A stretch of DNA of 20,987 bases from Peptostreptococcaceae bacterium (GCA_016650115.1 JAENWI010000006.1:1-20987); one strand, 5' to 3'; shown: positions 8,018 through 15,956, counted from the stretch's first letter. Numbers and translations: made by a program. Notes: generated from the letters alone by a model not told the origin.

Positions 8018-9568
8018 GTGTTTGAAATAGATATATTAATGACATGTATTGTAGCATTTATCGCCTTAGTCATTGGACTATTGGCTGGATATATATTCAG
8101 AAAAAGCCTGGCCGAAAAAACAATCGGCAGTGCTGAACAAAAAGCAAAGAATCTTTTGCTGGATGCTGAAAATAAATGTGATACAATTAAGAAGGAAATT
8201 ACGATTGATGCGAAGGAAGAAGCTCACAGGATGAGAAGTGAGGTAGAATCAGAAATTCGCGAAAGAAGAGCAGAAATTCAGAAGCTGGAAAGAAGACTGA
8301 TACAAAAAGAAGAATCTATTGATAGAAAAATAGAAAGCATTGAAAAGAAGGAAGAAAGCATTACTAACAAAGAACAGATATTAATAGACAAACAAAATGA
8401 TATTGAATTAAAAATAAAAAAACAAATGGATGAGCTTGAAAGGATTTCAGGCTATACAAGAGAAGAAGCTAAAAACCTATTATTATCAAACGTAGAAAAA
8501 GAAATAAGGGTAGAAGCATCCGTGATGATTAAAGAAATTGAATCTAAAGCGAAGGAAGAGGGAGATAAAAAAGCAAAGGAAATCATCACCGGAGCAATTC
8601 AAAGGTGTGCATCTGACCATGTGGCAGAGAGTACAGTTTCTGTGGTTCCGCTTCCAAATGATGAAATGAAGGGTAGAATTATCGGTAGAGAGGGTAGAAA
8701 TATCAGAGCTATAGAAACGCTTACCGGAGTTGATTTAATTATTGATGATACACCGGAAGCAGTTATTTTATCTGGATTTGACCCAGTTAGAAGAGAAATT
8801 GCCAGAATATCTTTAGAAAAGCTTATTGTTGATGGAAGAATTCATCCAACAAGAATCGAAGAAATGGTAGAAAAGGCTAAACTTGAAGTTGCTCAGGTAA
8901 TAAAAGAAGCTGGGGAACAGGCAACCTTTGAGGTTGGCATCCATAACTTCCACCCTGAATTGATTAAATTGCTTGGCAGGCTGAAATACAGAACGTCATA
9001 CGGGCAAAACGTTTTGAAGCACTCCATCGAGGTTGCACATCTGGCTGGTTTAATGGCGGGTGAACTTGGATTAGATGTTAAGCTTGCGAAGCGCGCCGGA
9101 CTGTTGCATGATATTGGTAAAGCACTGGATCATGAAATCGAAGGAACACATGTTGATATTGGAATGGATGTTCTAAAAAAATATAAGGAATCAGAAATTG
9201 TTATCAATGGTATGGCTGCTCATCATGGAGACTATGAACCGAAAAGTATGGAAGCAGTCTTGATAGCAGCAGCAGATGCATTGTCTGCAGCAAGACCGGG
9301 CGCCAGAAGAGAAACACTGGAGACTTACATTAAAAGGCTTCAGAAGCTGGAAGAAATTGCCATGACAACACCTGGTGTTGAAAAAGCTTTTGCCATTCAG
9401 GCAGGAAGAGAAATCAGAATACTTGCCAAACCGGATGAAATGTCTGATGATGGAATAGTTTTCTTAGCAAGAGAAATTTCCAAGAAGATAGAAAGTGAAC
9501 TTGAGTATCCCGGACAGATCAAGGTAAATGTATTAAGAGAAACAAGAGCAATAGAATACGCAAAATAA
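8018..9568 (+). CDS. rny: Ribonuclease Y
   Basis: A membrane-anchored endoribonuclease that initiates mRNA decay in Firmicutes. It has 516 residues from the GTG at 8018 (B. subtilis protein 520). Order of parts: N-terminal membrane segment (about 8-27, ending GLLAGYIFRK), a long charged coiled coil (about 35-190), a KH RNA-binding domain with GRIIGREGRN (219-228) and an HD domain with H364-D365 in GLLHDIGKA. The C-terminus RETRAIEYAK is typical. The start is uncertain: AAGGAG (8010-8015) is only 2 bases from the GTG, while the next in-frame ATG (8039) is 23 bases away; either leaves the membrane segment largely intact. It is a single-gene unit followed by a terminator. Confidence 0.96.
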   Translation: MFEIDILMTCIVAFIALVIGLLAGYIFRKSLAEKTIGSAEQKAKNLLLDAENKCDTIKKEITIDAKEEAHRMRSEVESEIRERRAEIQKLERRLIQKEESIDRKIESIEKKEESITNKEQILIDKQNDIELKIKKQMDELERISGYTREEAKNLLLSNVEKEIRVEASVMIKEIESKAKEEGDKKAKEIITGAIQRCASDHVAESTVSVVPLPNDEMKGRIIGREGRNIRAIETLTGVDLIIDDTPEAVILSGFDPVRREIARISLEKLIVDGRIHPTRIEEMVEKAKLEVAQVIKEAGEQATFEVGIHNFHPELIKLLGRLKYRTSYGQNVLKHSIEVAHLAGLMAGELGLDVKLAKRAGLLHDIGKALDHEIEGTHVDIGMDVLKKYKESEIVINGMAAHHGDYEPKSMEAVLIAAADALSAARPGARRETLETYIKRLQKLEEIAMTTPGVEKAFAIQAGREIRILAKPDEMSDDGIVFLAREISKKIESELEYPGQIKVNVLRETRAIEYAK

Positions 9569-9581
9569 TGTGAACCAATTC

Positions 9582-9610
9582 AAACGAGGCAGTTTATCTG
9601 CCTCGTTTTT
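9582..9610 (+). terminator. Rho-independent terminator after rny
   Basis: A perfect 11-base stem, AAACGAGGCAG (9582-9592) with CTGCCTCGTTT (9598-9608), has a TTTAT loop and runs into a T-tract ending at 9610. It starts 13 bases after the rny stop. Confidence 0.9.
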
Positions 9611-9635
9611 CTATGGGCTGACCATTTACATAAAC

Positions 9636-9665
9636 TTGCTTTAGGACAAGCTGGTGTGATATAAT
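9636..9665 (+). promoter_or_regulatory. Promoter of the cysteine desulfurase-thiI pair
   Basis: TTGCTT (9636-9641), an 18-base spacer and a perfect TATAAT (9660-9665) preceded by TG at 9657-9658, forming an extended -10. The predicted transcript start near 9672 coincides with an in-frame upstream ATG, which therefore is probably not the translation start. Confidence 0.7.
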
Positions 9666-9698
9666 TGCATAATGAAATTCAAGAAAGTATGGTGTGAA

Positions 9699-10937
9699 AT
9701 GCTTATTTATTTAGATAACAGTGCAACAACAAGACAGTATGATCAGGTTACCACTGAGATGGTTAGAGTGATGGAAAGTGATTATGGCAATCCATCATCA
9801 CTGCACAGGCTTGGCTTGTCTACAGAAAAACTTGTACGAAAGGCAAGGAAAGAAATTGCCAGATCAATTGGCGTAGGTGAAGACGAAATTTTCATTACTT
9901 CCGGCGGGACAGAAGCGGATAACGCAGCAATTCTAGGAATAGCATTCAGCAGAAGGAGAAACGGTAATAAAATAATAACTTCAAAAATTGAACATCCTGC
10001 TGTTTTAGAAAGCTGCAAGCGCTTGGAACGGGACGGGTATGAGGTGGTGTATCTTGATGTTGACAAAAACGGTGTGGTTCTTATCGACCAGTTGAAACGC
10101 GAAATTGATCATGAAACAATTTTAATTTCAATTATGCACGTGAACAATGAAATTGGAACAATTCAGCCAATAGAAGAGATTTATAGAATGAAGGAAGAAT
10201 GGAATAAAGCCAATGATTCTGACATTCTTTTGCATGTAGATGCAATACAAAGTTATGGTAAACTTAATTTATGCGGACTCCATGCGGAACTTATTTCTTT
10301 GAGCGGACATAAGGTTCATGGACCAAAAGGAATAGGTGCATTATATATTAAAAAGGGCGTTCGACTGGATCCTATTATTCTCGGCGGTGGTCAGGAAAAA
10401 GGCCAAAGATCGGGGACGGAGAATGTTCCTGCGATTGCTGGATTTGGTGTTGCTGCAGCAAGAATAATCAACGATCAAGGTAAAGCAGCCCGAAGGATAA
10501 AAAGTATGAAGGAAAATCTGATTTACAGAATCAGACATGAAATTGCCAATATTAAGATAAATGGAAATTATGGGGACGGGAATTTAAACGTAACTGATGC
10601 AAATGAAAGCAATGATTGTGAGGAAGGTTTCAGTAAAATTGATTTGAGCTGGACTTCGCCAAGTATTTTAAATGTCAGTTTTTTGGGGATTAGAGGGGAA
10701 GTTCTTCTCCACTCTTTGGAACAGGAAGGAATTTATGTTTCCACAGGGTCTGCTTGTTCCTCAAATAAAAAAGGACAAAGCCATGTGTTGAAGGAAATTG
10801 GACTGAATAACATGGAAATTGAAGGGGCTATTAGATTTAGTTTAAGTGAATTTAATACGCAGGAGGATATAGATTTTACGGTGGATAATCTTGTGATTAT
10901 AGTAAATAAAATGAGAAAACTGTCAAGTTTTAGATAA
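9699..10937 (+). CDS. iscS: Cysteine desulfurase (NifS/IscS family), partner of ThiI
   Basis: A pyridoxal-phosphate enzyme that removes sulfur from L-cysteine and carries it as a persulfide. From ATG 9699 it has 412 residues and begins MLIYLDNSATT, the family hallmark. The ATG at 9672 lies on the predicted transcript start. His99 (IEHP), Asp181 (HVDAIQ), PLP Lys205 in SGHKVHG and catalytic Cys353 in STGSACSS are present; the CSS loop places it in the IscS/NifS class rather than SufS. About 25 extra residues (roughly 292-318) precede SILNVSF. thiI starts 12 bases downstream, the same pairing as nifZ-thiI in Bacillus, so tRNA thiolation is the likely main duty. No iscU/nifU is adjacent, which makes a primary Fe-S cluster role less likely. 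Confidence 0.93.
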   Translation: MLIYLDNSATTRQYDQVTTEMVRVMESDYGNPSSLHRLGLSTEKLVRKARKEIARSIGVGEDEIFITSGGTEADNAAILGIAFSRRRNGNKIITSKIEHPAVLESCKRLERDGYEVVYLDVDKNGVVLIDQLKREIDHETILISIMHVNNEIGTIQPIEEIYRMKEEWNKANDSDILLHVDAIQSYGKLNLCGLHAELISLSGHKVHGPKGIGALYIKKGVRLDPIILGGGQEKGQRSGTENVPAIAGFGVAAARIINDQGKAARRIKSMKENLIYRIRHEIANIKINGNYGDGNLNVTDANESNDCEEGFSKIDLSWTSPSILNVSFLGIRGEVLLHSLEQEGIYVSTGSACSSNKKGQSHVLKEIGLNNMEIEGAIRFSLSEFNTQEDIDFTVDNLVIIVNKMRKLSSFR

Positions 10938-10949
10938 TGGAGGAAGAAA

Positions 10950-12134
10950 GTGAACGAAAGAAATACACTGATAGTAAGATGCGGTGAGGTTGCACTGAAG
11001 GGACTTAATAAGCCTTACTTTGAGAAAATGCTGGTCGATAGAATAAAAAAGGTCTTAAAGGAATTTGAAAATGTGGAAGTAAAAAGGCTGGAAGGCCTAA
11101 TATTTGTCCGCGCTGATAAATCTCTTGATATAGATAAAATAATAGGGATTATTTCAAAAGTTTTTGGCGTGGCTTCCATAAGCCCGGCGGTTGAATCCGA
11201 ATCGGATATGGACAGGATTGGGGAGACTGCGGTAGCCTTTATGCTTGAATTAATTGAAAGAAAAGGTGTTAAAACATTTAAGGTCGATGCAAAACGAGCA
11301 GATAAAAATTTCCCTGTAAAATCTCCGGATATTGCGAGACAGATTGGTGCAAAAGTATTAATCGGCTGTAAAGTCTTATCTGTGGACGTCCATAACCCGG
11401 ATGCCTTACTTTTTGTTGACGTCAGAAAGGATAAGACCTACATTTTCGAACAAAAGGTATCAGGTTTTGGCGGGCTTCCCCTTGGAACAAACGGAAAAGG
11501 TCTTGTTCTTCTTTCCGGAGGTATTGATAGTCCTGTCGCGGCATGGATGATGGCTAAAAGAGGGATGCTGATTGAAGCGATGCATTTTCACTCTTATCCG
11601 TACACAAGTGAGAGGGCCCAGGAAAAAGTGGCAGATCTGGCAAAAATTATTGCCGGTTACACTGGAAATTTCAGGATGCATTCCATTAATCTGCTGCCGA
11701 TTCAAGAGGCAATCGTTGAACATTGCCCGGAAGAAGAGACAACTATCTTAGTCAGAAGATTTATGATGAGAATAGCAGAGAAGGTGGCAATTGAAAGAAA
11801 CTGCATGATGCTTATCACAGGGGAAAATCTGGGACAGGTGGCGAGCCAGACAGCTGAAGCCTTGGTAGTTACCGATGCAGTTGTAAAAATGCCTGTCATG
11901 CGACCTTTAATAGCAATGGACAAGGTTGATATAATGGATAAGGCTAGAGAAATAGGCACTTTCGAGACATCCATAAAACCATATGAAGATTGCTGCACTG
12001 TATTCCTGCCAAAGCATCCTGCCACAAAACCCAGATTGGAGCGAATACTTGATTCGGAATCGAAACTGGATGCAGAAGGATTAATTGAAAAGGTTATGCT
12101 GACAAAGGAAGTTATTAATATATACGAAAAATAA
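10950..12134 (+). CDS. thiI: tRNA uracil 4-sulfurtransferase ThiI
   Basis: It adenylates U8 of tRNA and inserts sulfur to make 4-thiouridine, and in some bacteria also supplies sulfur for thiamine thiazole. It has 394 residues from a GTG start with GGAGG 6 bases upstream. Parts in order: an N-terminal ferredoxin-like region, a THUMP domain (about 60-165) and a PP-loop ATP-pyrophosphatase domain with LLSGGIDSP (187-195). The YEDCCTVF segment contains the Cys pair at 348-349. There is no C-terminal rhodanese domain, as is usual in Firmicutes, so sulfur must come from the upstream cysteine desulfurase. The gene ends its transcription unit at a terminator. Confidence 0.96.
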   Translation: MNERNTLIVRCGEVALKGLNKPYFEKMLVDRIKKVLKEFENVEVKRLEGLIFVRADKSLDIDKIIGIISKVFGVASISPAVESESDMDRIGETAVAFMLELIERKGVKTFKVDAKRADKNFPVKSPDIARQIGAKVLIGCKVLSVDVHNPDALLFVDVRKDKTYIFEQKVSGFGGLPLGTNGKGLVLLSGGIDSPVAAWMMAKRGMLIEAMHFHSYPYTSERAQEKVADLAKIIAGYTGNFRMHSINLLPIQEAIVEHCPEEETTILVRRFMMRIAEKVAIERNCMMLITGENLGQVASQTAEALVVTDAVVKMPVMRPLIAMDKVDIMDKAREIGTFETSIKPYEDCCTVFLPKHPATKPRLERILDSESKLDAEGLIEKVMLTKEVINIYEK

Positions 12135-12150
12135 TAAAAAGGTAATAAGG

Positions 12151-12183
12151 GCTGGCTTCTAAAGTAAAAGAAGTCAGCTTTTT
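12151..12183 (+). terminator. Rho-independent terminator after thiI
   Basis: GCTGGCTTCT (12151-12160) pairs with AGAAGTCAGC (12169-12178) over 10 bases with one G-T pair and an 8-base loop, followed by TTTTT. It lies 16 bases after the thiI stop. Confidence 0.85.
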
Positions 12184-12212
12184 ATATGGAGATGAAAAGA
12201 AGCGGGTATTCA

Positions 12213-12246
12213 GACTGATATATTTCAGGGAACCCGGATATCAGTC
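12213..12246. repeat. Perfect 9-base inverted repeat
   Basis: GACTGATAT (12213-12221) and ATATCAGTC (12238-12246) flank a 16-base loop that itself contains GGGAACCC. No T-tract follows on either strand, so it is not a standard terminator. It could be an operator, an RNA hairpin or a remnant of a repeat. Confidence 0.5.
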
Positions 12247-12474
12247 AAAAATAGAGAAAAGTTTAACAAAGATGAAAGAAACAGAAGTTTAACAAGTAAT
12301 AGAAATTAATATCCTAAATAAGAAGACGAAAATCATTAGTGGTTAACATAAAACTTCGGAAATAAAGCCAATCCCACGGATATCTGTAAGAATAAGGTTT
12401 TAGATGTATTTTCCTGTTAGAGAAATTAGACTATTCTGAATATGAAAAATAACGGGAAAAATGTCAAAAAAGAC

Positions 12475-12503
12475 TTGCAAAAAATCGTTATATGTAGTTA
12501 AAT
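12475..12503 (+). promoter_or_regulatory. Probable promoter of the acyl-CoA dehydrogenase-etfBA operon
   Basis: TTGCAA (12475-12480) and TTAAAT (12498-12503) are 17 bases apart. The start point would be near 12510, just before the Rex-like palindrome, giving a leader of about 100 bases. The -10 is imperfect, so the assignment is moderate. Confidence 0.5.
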
Positions 12504-12514
12504 TGATTCATATG

Positions 12515-12532
12515 CTGTTATTTATTTAACAG
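12515..12532. promoter_or_regulatory. Candidate Rex (NADH-responsive repressor) operator
   Basis: The 18-base palindrome CTGTTATTTATTTAACAG matches 11 of 14 fixed positions of the clostridial Rex consensus TTGTTAA-N4-TTAACAA, and its mismatched outer pair still keeps the symmetry. It lies at the predicted transcript start of an acyl-CoA dehydrogenase-etfBA operon, a class of genes known to be under Rex control in Clostridium. The assignment is inference, because AT-rich palindromes occur by chance. Confidence 0.45.
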
Positions 12533-12609
12533 TTATAAATTCTTAAAAGAGCGGTTCTAAATAAGTGAAAAGAGAGACCGTTATTAAAAATAATTAAGGA
12601 GGCATTTAA

Positions 12610-13755
12610 ATGAACTTTCAATTAACGAAAGAGCAAGAGTTTGTAAGAAAAATGGTAAGAGAATTTGCTATTAATGAAGTGGAGCCAATTGCTGCAGAAA
12701 TCGATGTAGAACATAGATTTCCAGTTGAAACAGTTGAAAAAATGGCAAAATACGGACTTCTTGGAGTTCCGTTCCCTAAAGAATATGGTGGAGCCGGCGG
12801 AGATCAGATATCCTATGCAATTACAGTAGAGGAGTTATCAAGAGTATGCGGTTCAACTGGAGTCATATGTTCAGCACATACATCACTTTGCGGATGGCCA
12901 ATTTATAATTGGGGAACTGAAGAACAAAAACAGAAATATCTTCCAGATGTATTTTCGGGAAGAAAACTTGGTGCTTTTGGTTTAACTGAGCCAAACGCGG
13001 GAACGGATGCTGCAGGTCAGCAAACGAAAGCAGTTGACATGGGTGATCACTGGCTGATCAACGGAGCTAAGGTGTTTATTACAAATGGCGGATATGCAGA
13101 TTTATTTGTAGTAATGGCAATGACTGACAAGTCAAAAGGTACAAAGGGTGGAATCAGTGCATTCATCATTGAAAAGGAAGACGAAGGCTTCTCAATCGGG
13201 AAAACTGAAGATAAAATGGGAATATGTGCTTCCTCAACTACCGAATTAATTATGGTTAACTGTAAAATCCCTAAAGATAGAATCATGGGCAAGGTTGGAG
13301 ATGGTTTTAAGATTGCTATGTCAACCCTTGACGGAGGACGTATTGGGATTGCTTCACAGGCATTAGGAATAGCTCAGGGAGCATTTGATGCTACCGTTAC
13401 CTATATGAAATCAAGAAAACAATTTGGAAAAAAACTGTCTCAAATGCAGGCACTTCAGTTTGACATTGCCGAAATGAGAACCAGAATTGAAGCTTCCAGA
13501 TTATTAATATATAAAGCTGCTGATATGAAAGAAAAGCACTTACCTTACGGCCCTTATTCTGCAATGGCTAAATTATATGCTGCAGAAACTGCCATGTATG
13601 TAACAACTAAGGCTGTTCAATTGCATGGTGGCTATGGTTACACAAAGGATTATCCAGTTGAAAGAATGATGAGAGATGCTAAAATCACTGAAATCTATGA
13701 AGGCACATCGGAAGTCCAAAAAATAGTAATCGCTGCATCAGTATTTGGTAAATAA
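12610..13755 (+). CDS. Short-chain acyl-CoA dehydrogenase (butyryl-CoA dehydrogenase-like)
   Basis: A 381-residue flavoenzyme, full length for the family. It very likely works as an enoyl-CoA reductase (for example crotonyl-CoA to butyryl-CoA) with the downstream Etf. Signatures are AFGLTEPNAGTDA in the middle domain and QLHGGYGYTKDYPVERMMRD near the end. The catalytic base is Glu364 in IYEGTSEVQ, the position used by short-chain enzymes. It closely resembles clostridial Bcd by eye, for example in LDGGRIGIA and SAHTSLC. AAGGAGG lies 7 bases before the ATG. etfB follows after 21 bases and etfA after that, an operon order shared with Bcd/EtfBA and CarCDE. The exact substrate cannot be read from sequence: butyryl-CoA, caffeyl-CoA, acryloyl-CoA or a branched acid are all possible. 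Confidence 0.93.
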   Translation: MNFQLTKEQEFVRKMVREFAINEVEPIAAEIDVEHRFPVETVEKMAKYGLLGVPFPKEYGGAGGDQISYAITVEELSRVCGSTGVICSAHTSLCGWPIYNWGTEEQKQKYLPDVFSGRKLGAFGLTEPNAGTDAAGQQTKAVDMGDHWLINGAKVFITNGGYADLFVVMAMTDKSKGTKGGISAFIIEKEDEGFSIGKTEDKMGICASSTTELIMVNCKIPKDRIMGKVGDGFKIAMSTLDGGRIGIASQALGIAQGAFDATVTYMKSRKQFGKKLSQMQALQFDIAEMRTRIEASRLLIYKAADMKEKHLPYGPYSAMAKLYAAETAMYVTTKAVQLHGGYGYTKDYPVERMMRDAKITEIYEGTSEVQKIVIAASVFGK

Positions 13756-13776
13756 AGGAAGAAGGAGGAAAATTAA

Positions 13777-14580
13777 ATGGCATTGAAAATTATCGTATGC
13801 GCAAAACAGGTTCCCGATACAAACGAAATTAAAATTGACCCTATTAAAAAAACTCTTATTAGAGAAGGCGTTCCAAGTATTCTGAACCATGATGACTCAA
13901 ATGCACTTGAAGAAGCCTTGAAAATCAAGGATATATACCCTGATACATATATTACAGTTGTAACAATGGGGCCTCCCCAGGCTAAAGATATGCTTATTGA
14001 GTGTATGGCCAAAGGAGCTGATGCAGGAGTATTAGCTTCAGACAGAGCCCTTGGTGGTTCCGATACATGGGCCACATCAAATGCACTTGCAGCTGCCATA
14101 CAAAAGATTGGTGATTTTGATATCATATTTGCAGGTCGTCAGGCTATTGACGGAGATACCGCACAGGTAGGACCTCAGATTGCCGAAAAATTGAATATCC
14201 CGCAGGTTACCTACGTGGAAGAATTTGAATTAGATAAAAATATGAAAGATATTACAGTAAAAAGAGCACTTGAAGATGGATATGAAATAATAAAACTTCA
14301 GACTCCTTGTATGCTTACAACTATTAAGGAACTCAATGTCCCAAGATATATGTCGATTTCCGGAATTTTTGATTCTTGTAAAAAGGATATCCCTACTTGG
14401 GGTGCAAAAGAATTAAACGTTGATGTAGAAAAAGAAGTAGGTCTTGATGCTTCACCAACGAATGTATATCGCTCATTCACACCTGCAGGAAAAGGCAAGG
14501 GAATAATGATCGAAGCGGACAGTGAAAGAGAAGCGGCTCAGATGCTGCTGATCAATTTGAAAAGTAAACATGTAATTTAA
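13777..14580 (+). CDS. etfB: Electron transfer flavoprotein, beta subunit
   Basis: A 267-residue ETF beta subunit that, with EtfA, passes electrons between NADH, ferredoxin and the acyl-CoA dehydrogenase flavin. The start MALKIIVCAKQVPDT is typical of EtfB/FixA proteins. The nucleotide/FAD-binding segment DGDTAQVGPQ is at about 125-134 and the family motif NVPRYM at about 187-192. GGAGG precedes the ATG closely, and the gene sits 21 bases behind the dehydrogenase and 22 before etfA. The pairing with a ferredoxin-containing EtfA points to an electron-bifurcating complex rather than the simple electron-relay ETF of aerobic beta-oxidation. A bound second FAD is inferred, not seen. Confidence 0.94.
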   Translation: MALKIIVCAKQVPDTNEIKIDPIKKTLIREGVPSILNHDDSNALEEALKIKDIYPDTYITVVTMGPPQAKDMLIECMAKGADAGVLASDRALGGSDTWATSNALAAAIQKIGDFDIIFAGRQAIDGDTAQVGPQIAEKLNIPQVTYVEEFELDKNMKDITVKRALEDGYEIIKLQTPCMLTTIKELNVPRYMSISGIFDSCKKDIPTWGAKELNVDVEKEVGLDASPTNVYRSFTPAGKGKGIMIEADSEREAAQMLLINLKSKHVI

Positions 14581-14602
14581 TGAGGAGGAGGAGGAACATA
14601 CA

Positions 14603-15886
14603 ATGGCAATTCAAGTAATTAATGATAAATGCAGAGGATGTAAATTATGTATAAAAGCATGTCCATTCGAAGCAATTGATATGGTTGGGAAGATCGCAGT
14701 AATTAATGAAAAATGTACAGCCTGTAAACAATGTATAACAGCATGTCCTTTTGATGCAATAGAAAAGACTGAAGAGGCAGCAGCGACTGTTGATTTGACA
14801 GCATATAAGGATATCTGGGTATTTGCAGAACAAAGAGGCGGAAAATTAATGAATGTAGCCCTTGAATTAATAGGAGAAGGCTATAGATTATCAAGAGAAA
14901 TAAGTGACAGTACAAAGGTATGCGCAGTTCTTGTTGGAGACAATGTTGATAATCTTGCTCAAGAATGTTTTGAGTATGGTGCTGACAGCGTATATGTATT
15001 ACAAAACCCTCTCTTAAAGAATTACACGACTGATGGATATACAAAAGTAATGTCTGATGCATGCAGAGAATACAAGCCGGAAATTGTTATTTTCGGAGCA
15101 ACTCATATAGGAAGAGACCTTGCTCCTAGGGTAGCTGCCAGATTAGGTACAGGATTAACAGCAGATTGTACGAGACTTGACGTAAAGGTCGCAACTTACA
15201 TCGACTATGCAAACAAGAATACAACGCTTGACACCTCAACACTTGATCCAAATGATACAAATACTCAGTTGAAACAGACTCGTCCAGCCTTCGGCGGAAA
15301 CTTAATGGCAACCATTATTTGTCCTAAGACCAGACCACAAATGTCAACTGTAAGACCAGGGGTTATGCAGAAGAGAGAGCAAGTGGCAGGGGCTAAGGGA
15401 GAATTGAGAACTGTTAAGGTAGCTGTAGCAGAGACAGATATCAGAACAAAGGTTGTTGAAATTGTAAAATCAACAAAAGAGATAGTATCACTTACTGATG
15501 CCAATATCATCTGTTCGGGCGGAAGAGGTCTGGGAGATGGATCTGGATTTGATTTAATAAAGAAGTTTGCTGACAAAGTTGGCGGAGTAGTTGGTTCATC
15601 AAGAGCAGCAGTTGATGCCGGCTGGATTGATCATTCACATCAGGTTGGACAAACTGGTACAACTGTAAAGCCTAATATATATTTTGCCTGCGGGATATCT
15701 GGAGCTATTCAACATTTAGCAGGAATGCAGTCCTCTGATATTATAGTTGCAATAAATAAGGATCCGGATGCGCCAATATTTGAAGTTGCTGACTATGGTA
15801 TTGTAGGAGATATTTATAAAGTAATCCCTCAAATTATTGAAGAGTGGGACAATGCTGAAAAGCTTTATGATGCAACAACAAAATAA
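14603..15886 (+). CDS. etfA: Electron transfer flavoprotein, alpha subunit with N-terminal 2[4Fe-4S] ferredoxin domain
   Basis: A 427-residue protein, longer than a simple EtfA (about 320-340) because of an N-terminal ferredoxin domain. Two CxxCxxCxxxCP motifs (C10, C13, C16, C20 and C38, C41, C44, C48) should bind two [4Fe-4S] clusters. The ETF-alpha body follows from about residue 70. The C-terminal FAD-binding domain has QVGQTGTTVKPNIYFACGIS and then SGAIQH (366-371), VAINKDPDAPIF and ADYGIVGD. Such ferredoxin-EtfA fusions are known from CarE of caffeyl-CoA reductase and LctC of the lactate dehydrogenase-Etf complex in Acetobacterium woodii. Fusion inside one frame argues for direct transfer to ferredoxin. 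It is last in the operon, before a strong terminator. Confidence 0.95.
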   Translation: MAIQVINDKCRGCKLCIKACPFEAIDMVGKIAVINEKCTACKQCITACPFDAIEKTEEAAATVDLTAYKDIWVFAEQRGGKLMNVALELIGEGYRLSREISDSTKVCAVLVGDNVDNLAQECFEYGADSVYVLQNPLLKNYTTDGYTKVMSDACREYKPEIVIFGATHIGRDLAPRVAARLGTGLTADCTRLDVKVATYIDYANKNTTLDTSTLDPNDTNTQLKQTRPAFGGNLMATIICPKTRPQMSTVRPGVMQKREQVAGAKGELRTVKVAVAETDIRTKVVEIVKSTKEIVSLTDANIICSGGRGLGDGSGFDLIKKFADKVGGVVGSSRAAVDAGWIDHSHQVGQTGTTVKPNIYFACGISGAIQHLAGMQSSDIIVAINKDPDAPIFEVADYGIVGDIYKVIPQIIEEWDNAEKLYDATTK

Positions 15887-15908
15887 ATAAAAGAGTGGAT
15901 AGTATGTT

Positions 15909-15956
15909 ATAATAAAAAACAAGAGGGGAAACCTTTCTTGTTTTTTATTATTTATT
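15909..15956. terminator. Strong 20-bp-stem terminator after etfA, possibly bidirectional
   Basis: A near-continuous 20-base-pair stem (15909-15928 with 15932-15951, two G-T pairs) has an AAA loop and core AACAAGAGGGG / CCTTTCTTGTT. A T-rich tail follows. It begins about 22 bases after the etfA stop. The stem's left arm includes TATAAT preceded by TG (15905-15913), an extended -10 shape that could start a transcript towards the LUD gene. Confidence 0.85.

Larger units (their letters stand above)
12184..12609. other. Gene-free region before the acyl-CoA dehydrogenase operon
   Basis: About 425 bases with stops in all frames and no plausible gene. It holds an inverted repeat (12213-12246) and an 11-bp direct repeat AAGTTTAACAA (12259-12269 and 12285-12295). 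A second, looser stem pairs TTTTCCTGTTA (12409-12419) with TAACGGGAAAA (12450-12460). Also present are a promoter (12475-12503), a Rex-like palindrome (12515-12532), a weak leader hairpin pairing CGGT (12552-12555) with ACCG (12577-12580), and the AAGGAGG ribosome site (12596-12602). I recognise no known riboswitch class in it. Confidence 0.6.

Noticed and set aside
9672..9698. Upstream ATG for the cysteine desulfurase
   Set aside because: It coincides with the predicted transcript start behind the extended -10 at 9660-9665, and the family begins at the later MLIYLDNSATT.
12192..12218. Eight-codon ORF as a leader peptide after the thiI terminator
   Set aside because: Weak ribosome site, no run of a single amino acid, and far from the operon promoter.
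14703..15062. Long open frames antisense to etfA (also 15265-15576 and 15716-16078)
   Set aside because: They lie opposite a well-supported gene, their leucine/cysteine-rich translations mirror its codons, and they lack ribosome sites.
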